64,000 bases of DNA from Glaciecola petra (GCF_031846345.1 NZ_JAVRHX010000005.1:185099-249098), one strand, 5' to 3'; counted from the stretch's first letter, positions 1-9,565 are shown. Numbers and translations: made by a program. The notes: generated from the sequence alone by a model not told the origin.

Positions 1-471
1 ATGAGTATAGAAGTTGCAAAACGTCACGCCTCGCAATCTGATTTGGATATTGAGTATCGACACGAGCATGCTGAACATACCGTACGTCACAACGAAACGC
101 CTTTCGATGTGGTGATCAATGCAGAAGTTATTGAACATGTACCTAACCAAAAAGAGTTGGTCAAGCAATGCAGTAGCCTTTGTAAAGTAGGCGGTTGCGT
201 TATTATGGCAACCCTTAATCGCACTATAAAATCGTTTGTAATAGGCATAATTGGCGCTGAATACATTATGCGTTATCTTCCTCGTGGCACTCATAGTTGG
301 TATTTATTTGTTACCCCGTTTGAACTTAATAGTATGGCCAGCATTGCCCGCATGAAGCTAGTAACGGAGATAGGTATGGCGTTTAATGTGTTTAACAAAA
401 AGTGGCGCACAACCAAAAGCGTAAGCATTAATTATATTCAAATTTATGAGCGCCTTGGCAAAATAAGATAG
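1..471 (+). CDS. ubiG: Ubiquinone biosynthesis O-methyltransferase UbiG, 5'-truncated by window edge
   Basis: SAM-dependent methyltransferase of ubiquinone synthesis, expected to carry out both O-methylation steps. Only the C-terminal part (156 codons) lies in the window; the family is about 240 residues, so the ATG at base 1 is an internal methionine and the true start lies upstream. The visible part aligns by eye with E. coli UbiG: the FDVV...EVIEHVPN motif that follows the SAM site (about residues 35-49), then GG..I..TLNR and GAEYIMRYLPRGTH. The segment after GTH (SWYLFVTPFEL) is more divergent than usual but keeps the tPxEL pattern. The family assignment is strong. Partial gene. Confidence 0.88.
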   Translation: MSIEVAKRHASQSDLDIEYRHEHAEHTVRHNETPFDVVINAEVIEHVPNQKELVKQCSSLCKVGGCVIMATLNRTIKSFVIGIIGAEYIMRYLPRGTHSWYLFVTPFELNSMASIARMKLVTEIGMAFNVFNKKWRTTKSVSINYIQIYERLGKIR

Positions 472-480
472 AAGAATTAA

Positions 481-1089
481 ATGAAAATATATGATACCAA
501 AACCGCACCAACACCTCGTAGAGTAAGGATGTTCTTGGCCGAAAAAGGCCTTGAAATGGATTACGTTCAAGTTGATTTGGCTAAAGGGGAAAATTTAAGC
601 CCAGAAATGCGTCTCAAAAACCCTATTGCGAAGATACCGGTATTGGAATTAGATGACGGTACATGTATTAGTGAAAGTGATGCAATTTGTTTATATTTTG
701 AGACCTTGCATCCTAATCCTCCATTAATGGGTAATGGTGCACTGGAAAAAGCAACAGTGGCAATGTGGCAAAGACAAATTGATTTGTGTTTGTTTATGCA
801 AATAGGAATGTGTTTTCAACATTCAACAGGATACTTTAAGGATCGCATGACACCCGTGCCTGAATATGGAAAAGTAGCCGGCGAAAATGCTCGTAAGTAT
901 CTAAATGTATTAGATAAACGTGTGGCTAAATACCCTTTTATGGCTGGAGAAAATTTCAGTATTGCTGATATTACTGCTTTGTGTTCAATAGATTTTGCAC
1001 GCGTGGTAAATATACGAATAAGCGCTGAGCAAACTCATTTGCAAGCATGGTATGACAAAGTTGCAGCGCGTCCCTCCGCTAAGGCATAA
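481..1089 (+). CDS. Glutathione S-transferase family protein
   Basis: Cytosolic GST-like protein of 202 residues, the usual family length. The N-terminal thioredoxin-like domain (about 1-80) has the substrate-loop pattern NPIAKIPVLELDDG and the glutathione-binding ESDAI motif (about residues 63-67). The C-terminal helical domain holds the conserved N-capping/hydrophobic staple region FSIADIT. The position where many bacterial GSTs have a catalytic Ser or Cys reads APTPRR, so a Thr or Ser role is not certain. It starts 9 bases after ubiG with an AGAAG-like ribosome site, so it may be co-transcribed. The substrate cannot be read from sequence. Confidence 0.87.
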   Translation: MKIYDTKTAPTPRRVRMFLAEKGLEMDYVQVDLAKGENLSPEMRLKNPIAKIPVLELDDGTCISESDAICLYFETLHPNPPLMGNGALEKATVAMWQRQIDLCLFMQIGMCFQHSTGYFKDRMTPVPEYGKVAGENARKYLNVLDKRVAKYPFMAGENFSIADITALCSIDFARVVNIRISAEQTHLQAWYDKVAARPSAKA

Positions 1090-1260
1090 GGTTTTATTAA
1101 AAATATAGCTTTATCGACGCAGTAGACCTCTAACTATTAGCTATATTTAATGATTTTTTTTGCGGTTCGACAATAAAGTTAATGCCAAGGTCGAATTTTG
1201 CTTTACACTAATTAGAATAGTGCTATCGATTAAATAACATCTGCTTCATGGAGATACCAT

Positions 1261-3204
1261 ATGAGTGTTAAACAATACCCAGTGCCAGCATCCCTAACAA
1301 ACGATACTCATTTTGGTGAATCTGATTATTTAGCGATGTATCAGGCTTCGTTAGACGATCCTACTGCTTTCTGGGCCTCACAAATTGAAGAACTCGATTG
1401 GATTAAAACGCCCACTATTATTCAAAATACTAATTTCTCTCCAGATAGTTGTGAAATAAAATGGTTTGAAGATGGTCAGCTTAACGCAAGTTATAATTGT
1501 ATCGACCGTCATTTACAGCACAGCGCTGAAAAAGTTGCTATTTTGTGGGAAGGTGATTCTCCAGAGCATTCTGAAAAAATCACCTATCAAAAACTGCATT
1601 ATGAAGTTTGTAAATTGGCAAATGGACTGAAAAAACTGGGCGTTGAAAAAGGTGATTGTGTAGCGATTTATATGCCAATGGTGCCACATGCAGCTTATGC
1701 TATGCTCGCATGTGCCCGCATAGGTGCTGTGCATTCAGTTATTTTTGGTGGTTTTTCACCCAATGCCATTGCCGATAGAATCAACAATTGTGATGCAAAG
1801 CTTGTCATCACTTCTGATGAAGGCCGTCGTGCAGGACGTTGTGTGCCGTTAAAAGCTAACGTAGATGAAGCGATTTCAAACGGTGCTTGTCCAAGTGTGA
1901 CTGCGGTTGTTACCCATAAATTAACAGGCGCTGACGTCGCCTTCAATAATGTACAAGACGTTTGGTGGCATGAGTTAATAGAAGATTGTAGCGCTCAGTT
2001 TGAGCCAGAAGTCATGGATGCAGAAGATCCGCTTTTCATTTTGTATACATCAGGTTCGACCGGACAGCCAAAGGGTGTCGTTCATACAACGGGAGGTTAT
2101 TTACTTTATACCTCGCTGACATTCCGCTATGCCTTTGATTACAAACCAGATGATATTTATTGGTGTACTGCTGATGTAGGTTGGATTACTGGCCACAGCT
2201 ATATGACCTATGGCCCATTGGCAAACGGTGCATGCCAAGTATTTTTTGAAGGCGTGCCTACTTATCCTGATATCCGCCGCGTTGCACAGATTGTCGAAAA
2301 ATATAAGGTCAACAGTTTGTATACGGCTCCTACGGCGATTCGTGCATTGATGGCACATGGCGAAAAACCGGTAGAAGGTTGTGACTTGTCGTCGTTGCGT
2401 ATTTTAGGTTCAGTGGGAGAACCCATTAATCCTGAAGCATGGGAATGGTACCACAGAGTAATAGGGCAGAGACGTTGTCCAATAGTTGATTCGTGGTGGC
2501 AAACCGAAACTGGCGGTATGATGATAGCACCACTTCCATGTGCTACGGCGTTAAAACCTGGTTCTGCAACTCGTCCATTGTTTGGTATTAATCCTGCTTT
2601 ATTTGATGCTGATGGCAATGAACTAGAAGGTGCGAGCGAAGGAAATCTTGTCATTAAAGATAGTTGGCCTAGTCAGGCTAGAACCGTTTATGGTGACCAT
2701 AAGCGTTTTATCGAAACATATTTTAGTACTTACCCCAAGGTATACTTTACGGGCGATGGCGCACGTCGAGACGAAGACAGTTACTATTGGATAACCGGTC
2801 GTGTAGATGATGTATTAAACGTATCTGGTCACCGTTTAGGTACGGCTGAAATTGAAAGTGCCTTAGTCGCGCACCGAGATATTGCTGAGGCTGCTGTAGT
2901 TGGTTTTCCTCACAATATTAAGGGTCAAGGGATTTATGTTTATGTGTTACCAAACGAAGGTACTAGCGTAACTGAAGAGTTAACGACTGACGTAAAGCAA
3001 TGGGTCAGAAAAGAATTGTCACCCATTGCCACTCCTGATCTTATTCAATGGACAAGCGGTTTACCGAAAACGCGCTCAGGTAAAATTATGCGCCGTATAC
3101 TACGTAAAATTGCGGCCAATGAGTATGATCAGCTAGGTGATACATCTACCTTGGCCGATCCAACTGTGGTTGCTTCGTTGATTGACAAACGCTTAAATCG
3201 CTAA
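1261..3204 (+). CDS. acs: Acetyl-CoA synthetase (AMP-forming)
   Basis: Activates acetate to acetyl-CoA through an acetyl-AMP intermediate (ANL adenylate-forming family). Length 647 residues matches E. coli Acs (652). Visible motifs: the P-loop YTSGSTGQPKGV, the WWQTETGG acetate-pocket/A5 motif, the YFTGDGARRDEDSYYWITGRVDD hinge region given here in part (TGDGARRDED, ITGRVDD), and the C-terminal PKTRSGKIMRR in which Lys608 is the catalytic lysine acetylated in other bacteria. GGAGAT lies about 7 bases before the ATG. The stop codon is only 2 bases from the stop of the opposing sensor kinase. The symporter genes downstream suggest acetate scavenging. Confidence 0.97.
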   Translation: MSVKQYPVPASLTNDTHFGESDYLAMYQASLDDPTAFWASQIEELDWIKTPTIIQNTNFSPDSCEIKWFEDGQLNASYNCIDRHLQHSAEKVAILWEGDSPEHSEKITYQKLHYEVCKLANGLKKLGVEKGDCVAIYMPMVPHAAYAMLACARIGAVHSVIFGGFSPNAIADRINNCDAKLVITSDEGRRAGRCVPLKANVDEAISNGACPSVTAVVTHKLTGADVAFNNVQDVWWHELIEDCSAQFEPEVMDAEDPLFILYTSGSTGQPKGVVHTTGGYLLYTSLTFRYAFDYKPDDIYWCTADVGWITGHSYMTYGPLANGACQVFFEGVPTYPDIRRVAQIVEKYKVNSLYTAPTAIRALMAHGEKPVEGCDLSSLRILGSVGEPINPEAWEWYHRVIGQRRCPIVDSWWQTETGGMMIAPLPCATALKPGSATRPLFGINPALFDADGNELEGASEGNLVIKDSWPSQARTVYGDHKRFIETYFSTYPKVYFTGDGARRDEDSYYWITGRVDDVLNVSGHRLGTAEIESALVAHRDIAEAAVVGFPHNIKGQGIYVYVLPNEGTSVTEELTTDVKQWVRKELSPIATPDLIQWTSGLPKTRSGKIMRRILRKIAANEYDQLGDTSTLADPTVVASLIDKRLNR

Positions 3205-3206
3205 CG

Positions 3207-6200
3207 CTATTTAGATGCAACGTCGACGTTACGTATATACTTAGTCATACTCTGTATAAGCGCTCGTAATTTACCTGGCTTTAAAGGTTTAGATAAATAA
3301 TTGACACCTTGATCACTGCACATCTTTAAAAGATCGTCGTCTCTTTTTGCGGTCACTAAACACGCCGGCAGTATTGTATCGAGTTGTCGACGTAGCAAAT
3401 CAATTATTTCTAGACCATCAGGGCCTTTACCTAATTGGTAGTCAACCAATAGTATATGTGGTTGAAGTTCTTTCGCTACGCTACATGCTTCTTTATAAGA
3501 CCTAGCTAAGCCTACCTCTATTCCCCATTTTACTAGTAAGATTTGCATTGCATCTAGATTTTCTTGTTGATCATCTATACACAAAATCTTTAGCTTGCTA
3601 AAGATCGAATTAACGGGGCTTTTTATTACTTTTGGAATCTCAGGCGCGGGCACACTTGTAAACTCAATATCAAAGCATGAACCTTTTCCTTCTTCAGACT
3701 CGACTTTGATTGTACACGGCAATTGTTGACTTAGTCTTTTAACAACGCCAAGACCCAAGCCAATTCCTTGCTCACCAGTATTTTCAACACGATAAAAGTC
3801 GCTAAAAATGGCGGCTTGTTGAAGCTTTAATATGCCTATGCCGGTATCTCTAACTTGTATTAAGATTTTGTCAGCGCGTTTCCTTACCGTTAATAGTACT
3901 TTCCCTTTTTTTGTATATTTTACTGCGTTAGATACCAAATTTAAGATTATGCGATACAAGTAAGTCTTATCTGTACTGACCCAGCACTCTACTCCTCTAA
4001 ACCTAAGACTTAAGCCTTTGGCTTTAGCCTTCATGCTCATTTCGTTGACGATGGGTTGGATAGTTTCAATAACATTAACCGTTTCTATAAAAGGTTTCAT
4101 CTCGCCGCCATCAAGTCGAGATATATCGAGTATTGTACTAATAAGTGATTCGCTTGAAACCACAGAATCGCTAAGTTTTGTTAATATATTGTTTGTATCT
4201 TCGTCAAACTTGGTTTCTTGGAGCGCGCTTAGATATAATTTTGCGGCATTTAAGGGTTGTATAACATCATGACTTGCCAGCGCTAGAAAGCGTGTTTTAC
4301 TATCATTTGCATTTTCAGCCTCTTTTTTAGCTCTAATGAGACTTTTCTCGAGCTCGGTTCGCCTTCCTATTTCTAAGCGCAATTCGGCGTTAATGGAATG
4401 CACTTCCTCGGTGCGTTTTTCGACGCGAGCTGCAAGGTTAATATTAGACTCTTTCAACTCTTCTTGTGCAATTACATAGCCGGTAATATCGTGGTAGCTA
4501 ATGACAAACCCGCCTTCAGGAAGGGGGTTACCGACCATTTCTATGACATGACCATCAGCACGATTCCGTCTAAATTTATGCGGAGTACCATTGCGAAGCA
4601 ATGTCATTCGTTCTTCAACCTTGCTGTCTACGTCTTTACTTTCTATTTCATCTTGAATAACGTTGTGTATTACCAAGGGTTCTATTGGCGCACCAACAAA
4701 CACCAAATCTTCGGGGTAGTTGAACAAACTCGTATAACGTTTATTCCAAGCTATTAACTTGAGTTCTTTATCTATGACACTGATGCCCTGATCGATGTTT
4801 TCTAAAGAAGTCAGTAATGCGCTCATGTTAAATTGCATTGCTTGTGCCGTTCCATCAAAGAAGTTAACCACGTCAGTAATATCTAATGATTTTCCTCTAA
4901 TAAGACTTTCGATAAGCGCTCGCGCGCTTGAAGAGCCAACCACGCCGCCTAAGGCTCGCTCACAAAACGCCAACATATTTTGGTCAACAACTTCGTTATT
5001 TTTCACATTACCAAGCGATTTATTTTCATACACTTCAAATAATTGGTCACAACGCTTTTGTCCAGTAAACTTACTAATTAGCGTTTTTAGGTCGTTGACA
5101 CTCACAGATACCGTTTTATTTTCGCTAAATTGCTCTCCTAGACTAGTTGGCTCTACGAACATTTTTGCTTGAATACGATCTACAAATGTTGGCTTTGTAA
5201 GTAATGAAAAGATGACATAAAAAGTGACATTAGCGAGTAAACTATATAGCGCTCCCAGGCTAAAAAGATGGGTTTGATTACCGGCATTAATTGCGCCTTC
5301 TACTGGACTAGTTGAAGGAATAAATAAGAATAAAAGCCAGACTAAAAACCCTGCTAATAAACCAGCATACACGCCGTGAGCGTGCCCTTTTTGCCAATAC
5401 AAGCCCCCGACAATGGATGGCAATAATTGAATCACTAAGGAAAACGCTAACAAACCAATAGATGACAAAGAAACTTGATTGGTCATTTGCAGCTGATACA
5501 AAAATGCTAACAACAAAATACCAAAAATGATGAAACGACGTATGTGTTTTATGCGTTTTACCCTGTTAATACCCGCATATGTTTCGCTATCCATTAATTT
5601 GGGCAAGACTAAGTCATTGGTTATCATGGTACTAAGTGTGAGAGTCGCAACAATTATCATTGCGGTAGCCGCAGAAAGTCCGCCGATAAAAACGACAATT
5701 TGCAATAGGATTAAATCTGAAAATAAGGCTATTCCCATCACGTAATTGTCGGCGTCCATGCTCTGTTGTGCAAAAATTACTTTTCCCGCTGCAGCAATAA
5801 TCGGAATGGTTAAAGCGATTAATATCAAATAGCTTGGAAAAAACCAACGCGCGGTTTTTAGATGATCTATTTTTAAATTATCAATTACGGCCACATGAAA
5901 CTGCCTTGGCAAACAAATAACAGCAGCACCAGCCATTAAGGTTTGCATCCAAAAATCAAAAGAAACAAAAGACTGTAAAGCTTCTGTGGTCGAATATTCA
6001 AAAAGAATAGATTCTGTATTTGCCTGTGACCAATACCCATAAGCAATAAAGGCAACCAATACAAGTGCTATAAGCTTAATGCAAGATTCAAGAGATATTG
6101 CCAATATTAAACCTCGTCTGTATTCGGTTACATCAGTGTTTCTTGTACCAAAATACATCGCAAATAAGGCGATGAAACTCGTTGCTAGTATAATAATGAT

Positions 6201-6653
6201 ATTGGTGTTTTCTAGATTAGTGATAACTTGGAAAGTGGCACCTATCGCTTTTAGTTGAAGTGCTACGTATGGAATAGTCGCTAATAATGCAATAACAGTG
6301 ACCAACAGTGCTACTACTTGACGTTTACCATAACGAGAGCTAATAAAGTCGGCTATGGTACTAATATGTTGCTTTTTACTGACGTGAGTCATTTTGTAAA
6401 TAAAACGAAAAAAGACCACATATACAATGACGGGGCCCAGTAAAATAGGCAAGTACATCCATTGTTGACTACTGGATTGGCCGACAGCGCCAAAGAAGGT
6501 CCACGCGGTGCAATAAATCCCCAATGCAAGGCTATAAACAAATGGGTGAGAGGTTAAGCTCCTAGCTTTAGGAGAGTCAGAATCACCCCAACGAGCGACC
6601 CAAAAGAGAGCTGCTAAATAAGCTATAGTCAAGGCTAGCCAAGCAAAAGACAT
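3207..6653 (-). CDS. crbS: SLC5-fused hybrid sensor histidine kinase, CrbS/MxtR type (acetate-switch regulator)
   Basis: Membrane sensor of 1148 residues. The N-terminal half (about 1-490) is a sodium:solute symporter (SSS/SLC5) domain with about 13 membrane segments. It is followed by a STAC-like linker, a PAS region (about 620-740, containing ENIDQGISVIDKELKLIAWN in part: DQGISVID), a coiled coil, and a histidine kinase core with H-box SHDVIQPL (His795), N-box NLVSNAVKYT, and G-boxes DTGIGI and GIGLGLG. A C-terminal receiver domain has the LLVDYQLG acceptor (Asp1071) and SKPLKP lysine. This architecture is that of CrbS of Vibrio and MxtR/ErcS of Pseudomonas, known to control acs. Its position between acs and the symporter genes supports that role. 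No LuxR-type partner regulator (CrbR) is in the window. Confidence 0.88.
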   Translation of the reverse strand: MSFAWLALTIAYLAALFWVARWGDSDSPKARSLTSHPFVYSLALGIYCTAWTFFGAVGQSSSQQWMYLPILLGPVIVYVVFFRFIYKMTHVSKKQHISTIADFISSRYGKRQVVALLVTVIALLATIPYVALQLKAIGATFQVITNLENTNIIIILATSFIALFAMYFGTRNTDVTEYRRGLILAISLESCIKLIALVLVAFIAYGYWSQANTESILFEYSTTEALQSFVSFDFWMQTLMAGAAVICLPRQFHVAVIDNLKIDHLKTARWFFPSYLILIALTIPIIAAAGKVIFAQQSMDADNYVMGIALFSDLILLQIVVFIGGLSAATAMIIVATLTLSTMITNDLVLPKLMDSETYAGINRVKRIKHIRRFIIFGILLLAFLYQLQMTNQVSLSSIGLLAFSLVIQLLPSIVGGLYWQKGHAHGVYAGLLAGFLVWLLFLFIPSTSPVEGAINAGNQTHLFSLGALYSLLANVTFYVIFSLLTKPTFVDRIQAKMFVEPTSLGEQFSENKTVSVSVNDLKTLISKFTGQKRCDQLFEVYENKSLGNVKNNEVVDQNMLAFCERALGGVVGSSSARALIESLIRGKSLDITDVVNFFDGTAQAMQFNMSALLTSLENIDQGISVIDKELKLIAWNKRYTSLFNYPEDLVFVGAPIEPLVIHNVIQDEIESKDVDSKVEERMTLLRNGTPHKFRRNRADGHVIEMVGNPLPEGGFVISYHDITGYVIAQEELKESNINLAARVEKRTEEVHSINAELRLEIGRRTELEKSLIRAKKEAENANDSKTRFLALASHDVIQPLNAAKLYLSALQETKFDEDTNNILTKLSDSVVSSESLISTILDISRLDGGEMKPFIETVNVIETIQPIVNEMSMKAKAKGLSLRFRGVECWVSTDKTYLYRIILNLVSNAVKYTKKGKVLLTVRKRADKILIQVRDTGIGILKLQQAAIFSDFYRVENTGEQGIGLGLGVVKRLSQQLPCTIKVESEEGKGSCFDIEFTSVPAPEIPKVIKSPVNSIFSKLKILCIDDQQENLDAMQILLVKWGIEVGLARSYKEACSVAKELQPHILLVDYQLGKGPDGLEIIDLLRRQLDTILPACLVTAKRDDDLLKMCSDQGVNYLSKPLKPGKLRALIQSMTKYIRNVDVASK

Positions 6654-6930
6654 AGTATTCCCTAAACAATTAAATTTTTTTCTTACTCTATCACAAACTT
6701 CATTAATCCCAATCTACATACAAAAAATTAACAAGTTTTGAAGGGCCTAAGCACTTTAATTTTGAGCCTAGACTAAAGTTTTATATCAAAAAATTAACAT
6801 TTATATAATATTTGCTGCGGGGATGAAAAGATAGCGACCATTAAATAAGTTGATGTCTATTTATTCATCGCATTTTATTACTTTACACCAAGTGACTTGT
6901 TATGGCGCTTGGCGTTTCTAGGAGAAGTTT
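6654..6930 (+). promoter_or_regulatory. Divergent control region between sensor kinase and acetate symporter operon
   Basis: This 277-base AT-rich gap separates the divergent crbS-like and DUF4212 genes. A perfect -10 hexamer TATAAT lies at 6804-6809 with no good -35 at 17 bases (TTATAT), which suggests activator dependence. Upstream sit two related stretches, GCCTAAGCAC near 6745 and GCCTAGACTAAAG near 6766-6778. The second is centred close to -42 if transcription starts near 6816. A regulator binding here is inference. The DUF4212 gene has AGGAG about 6 bases before its GTG. Confidence 0.45.
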
Positions 6931-7182
6931 GTGGAAAGTCAAAGCACATATTGGCAAGAAAACCTTCGTCTAATCTTAATCTGTCTGGTCATTTGGTTCA
7001 TCGTATCATTTGGTTTCGGTGTTTTATTGGTTGACGAATTGAATAACATTCGCCTTGGTGGATACAAATTAGGGTTCTGGTTTGCGCAACAAGGGTCTAT
7101 TTATGCCTTTTTAGGTCTCATTTTCTGGTACGGAAAGAAAATGAACGACCTTGATAAAAAATATAATGTCGAGGATAAGTAA
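6931..7182 (+). CDS. DUF4212 small membrane protein, symporter partner subunit
   Basis: An 83-residue protein with two predicted membrane helices (about 10-32 and 48-66) separated by the polar LVDELNNIRLGGYKLGFWFAQQ, cut here to the conserved GFWFAQQG motif typical of DUF4212. Proteins of this family are encoded directly before SSS-type symporters and are presumed small subunits or assembly partners. The gene starts with GTG (preceded by AGGAG), and its TAA overlaps the ATG of the next gene by one base (TAATG), indicating translational coupling. Confidence 0.9.
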   Translation: MESQSTYWQENLRLILICLVIWFIVSFGFGVLLVDELNNIRLGGYKLGFWFAQQGSIYAFLGLIFWYGKKMNDLDKKYNVEDK

Positions 7183-8921
7183 TGGAAGAGTTAAAGATTT
7201 ACACTTATATCGCAGTTTTTGGCACTTTCGGCCTCTATTTCGCAATTGCGATTTGGGCACGAGCTGGGTCAACTAGCGAATTTTATGCAGCCGGTGGTGG
7301 CATTACGCCAATGCAAAACGGCATGGCAATTGGTGCAGACTGGATGTCAGCAGCGTCGTTTATTTCAATGGCGGGTTTAATTGCTTTTTTAGGGTACGGT
7401 GGTTCAGTTTTCTTAATGGGCTGGACAGGCGGTTATGTATTGCTTGCACTTTGTCTCGCACCCTATATGAGAAAACACGGCAAGTTTACCGTCCCAGAAT
7501 TCATCGGTGATCGCTTTTATTCGCGAACCGCAAGAATTGTGACAATTGTTTGTCTTATCATTGCCTCAGTAACATATATTATTGGACAAATGAAAGGCGT
7601 TGGCGTTGCATTCTCTCGCTTCTTAGAAGTTGAGTATGACACGGGTCTTTATATTGGTATGGCTGTTGTATTCTTTTACGCAGTATTGGGCGGAATGAAA
7701 GGTATTACCTATACACAGATTGCTCAATATATTGTGTTGATTACTGCATATACTATTCCTGCTGTCTTTATTTCTTTTCAACTAACCGGTAACCCTATTC
7801 CACAACTTGGATTAGGTTCAACATTATCTGATGGCAGCGGTGTATATCTATTGGATAAACTTGATTTGGTGGTAACAGAACTAGGCTTTAAAGAATATAC
7901 CACCGCGAAAATGGGCGGCACACTGAATATGTTCGCATATACAATGTCGTTAATGATTGGTACGGCTGGTTTACCTCACGTTATTATGCGTTTCTTTACA
8001 GTACCATCAGTTAAAGCTGCTCGTGCATCAGCTGGTTATGCATTAATATTTATTGCGTTATTGTACACTGTAGCACCTGCTGTAGGCGCAATGGCTAGAT
8101 TGAACTTAATGAACACTATAGAACCAGTGGCAGGGCAGAACTTAGAATATGAAGCACGTCCACAGTGGTTTAAAGAGTGGGAAAAAACCGGTTTATTAGA
8201 GTTTGAAGATAAAAACGGTGATGGAAAAATCCAATATAGTGCTGATGCAGCTACCAATGAGATGGTAAAAGTTGACAGAGACATAATGGTGCTTGCTAAT
8301 CCATCTATTGCAAACTTGCCAAATTGGGTTATTGCATTGGTCGCCGCCGGTGGTTTAGCCGCTGCGCTATCTACTGCTGCAGGTTTGTTACTGGCAATAT
8401 CATCGTCAATTTCGCATGATTTATTAAAAGGAATTCTGACGCCTGATATGACAGATAAAACAGAACTACTTGTAGGGAGGATTGTCATGTCGGTATCGAT
8501 TCTATTTGCGGGTTATCTGGGGCTCAATCCCCCAGGGTTTGCTGCCGGTACTGTTGCTTTGGCCTTTGGGTTAGCTGCATCTTCAATATTCCCAGCATTA
8601 ATGATGGGTATATTCTCTCGTAACATGAATGATAAAGGTGCAATTGCGGGTATGTGTGCTGGTTTAGGGATAACAATGCTTTACGTATTCCAACACAAAG
8701 GAATCATGTTTATCCCAGGTACTTCATTCTTAGGTTCAATGGAAGATAGTTGGTTCTTAGGTATCTCTCCTAATGCCTTTGGTGTTGTTGGTGCGTTAGT
8801 GAACTTTGCTGTAGCATTTGCTGTGTACAAAATGAGCAAACCGGCACCACAAGAAATCAAAGACATGGTTGATAACTTCCGCTCTCCTCATGGAGAAGTT
8901 GCGGTAGCCCATGACCACTAA
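7182..8921 (+). CDS. Sodium:solute symporter, ActP/VC_2705-like, probable acetate uptake
   Basis: Inner-membrane SLC5-family symporter of 579 residues with about 13 membrane segments. Typical features are GADWMSAASFISMAG near residue 50, KFTVPEFIGDRF, and GLPHVIMRFFTVPS near 270, which match the cation/acetate symporter branch. A loop at about residues 343-355 (D-K-N-G-D-G-K-I) resembles an EF-hand calcium loop. Translational overlap with DUF4212 and the nearby acs and CrbS-like genes make acetate or a related short carboxylate the likely substrate, but it is not proven. A strong terminator follows. Confidence 0.9.
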   Translation: MEELKIYTYIAVFGTFGLYFAIAIWARAGSTSEFYAAGGGITPMQNGMAIGADWMSAASFISMAGLIAFLGYGGSVFLMGWTGGYVLLALCLAPYMRKHGKFTVPEFIGDRFYSRTARIVTIVCLIIASVTYIIGQMKGVGVAFSRFLEVEYDTGLYIGMAVVFFYAVLGGMKGITYTQIAQYIVLITAYTIPAVFISFQLTGNPIPQLGLGSTLSDGSGVYLLDKLDLVVTELGFKEYTTAKMGGTLNMFAYTMSLMIGTAGLPHVIMRFFTVPSVKAARASAGYALIFIALLYTVAPAVGAMARLNLMNTIEPVAGQNLEYEARPQWFKEWEKTGLLEFEDKNGDGKIQYSADAATNEMVKVDRDIMVLANPSIANLPNWVIALVAAGGLAAALSTAAGLLLAISSSISHDLLKGILTPDMTDKTELLVGRIVMSVSILFAGYLGLNPPGFAAGTVALAFGLAASSIFPALMMGIFSRNMNDKGAIAGMCAGLGITMLYVFQHKGIMFIPGTSFLGSMEDSWFLGISPNAFGVVGALVNFAVAFAVYKMSKPAPQEIKDMVDNFRSPHGEVAVAHDH

Positions 8922-8996
8922 GTAGTAAGTAGTCAATTGATGCTGGTTGTGTGGCAAAATATGCCAGGCATCAGTTGACTATAATAGAGTATTTAT

Positions 8997-9027
8997 AAAA
9001 GACCTCTATTAATTATGAGGTCTTTTT
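8997..9027 (+). terminator. Rho-independent terminator after the symporter gene
   Basis: The arm AAAAGACCTC (8997-9006) pairs perfectly with GAGGTCTTTT (9017-9026) around a 10-base AT loop, and the downstream arm runs into the U-tract. It lies 75 bases after the symporter stop, ends that transcription unit and separates it from the small membrane protein gene. Confidence 0.85.
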
Positions 9028-9094
9028 GATGTAAGTTAATCTGTGTTTTAGCAAAATCAGTTGTTAACTACGAATTTAAAAATAGGTCTCCATC

Positions 9095-9565
9095 ATGTTC
9101 ATAAAATCATTCAATAAGCTTAATCGTCATACAAAAATAGCCATATTTATTGCACCAATTTTAATGATACTAGGTTTTGCCGCTTCAGATTTATGGATAT
9201 CAAACAAAGCCGAAGAGGCACGTTTTTTTGAAATGAAAGCTGAAAGTCAAAATTGCGATATTGTGAATGATAAATGTATTTTAAGCTCTGGAGAATTCAA
9301 GATTAGCGTTTACGAACAGGAAGGGTTAACAACTTTAAATTCAACTTTTCCGCTTGATACAGCAACTTTGTTTTTGGTCGATGAAAACGAGCAAGCAACA
9401 GCATATCGAATGGGAATGAAAGACAGCCCTTATTATTGGTATCAAGTTACGCCAATAGCATCACAAGCACAGTTCCCTGATAGTCAGCAAAAAGTACGCT
9501 TTATTGCTACAGTTAAGGGTGGGCAATATATTGCAGAGTTTTATAGCACAACCAGTGGAGGATAG
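9095..9565 (+). CDS. Membrane-anchored protein of unknown function
   Basis: 156 residues that I cannot place in a named family. One N-terminal membrane helix (about 15-32, IAIFIAPILMILGFAASDL in part) acts as signal anchor, leaving a periplasmic domain of about 120 residues. That domain has two cysteines 8 residues apart (NCDIVNDKC, about 53-61) that could form a disulfide, and a beta-rich tail ending in EFYSTTSGG. It is flanked by the acetate symporter and the DUF294 gene. Small membrane proteins at this position probably belong to the same module, but no function can be read from sequence. Confidence 0.72.
   Translation: MFIKSFNKLNRHTKIAIFIAPILMILGFAASDLWISNKAEEARFFEMKAESQNCDIVNDKCILSSGEFKISVYEQEGLTTLNSTFPLDTATLFLVDENEQATAYRMGMKDSPYYWYQVTPIASQAQFPDSQQKVRFIATVKGGQYIAEFYSTTSGG

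Noticed and set aside
3657..6653. Several plus-strand frames of 70-125 codons opposite the sensor kinase
   Set aside because: All overlap conserved kinase or transporter coding sequence on the other strand and have no recognisable protein features.
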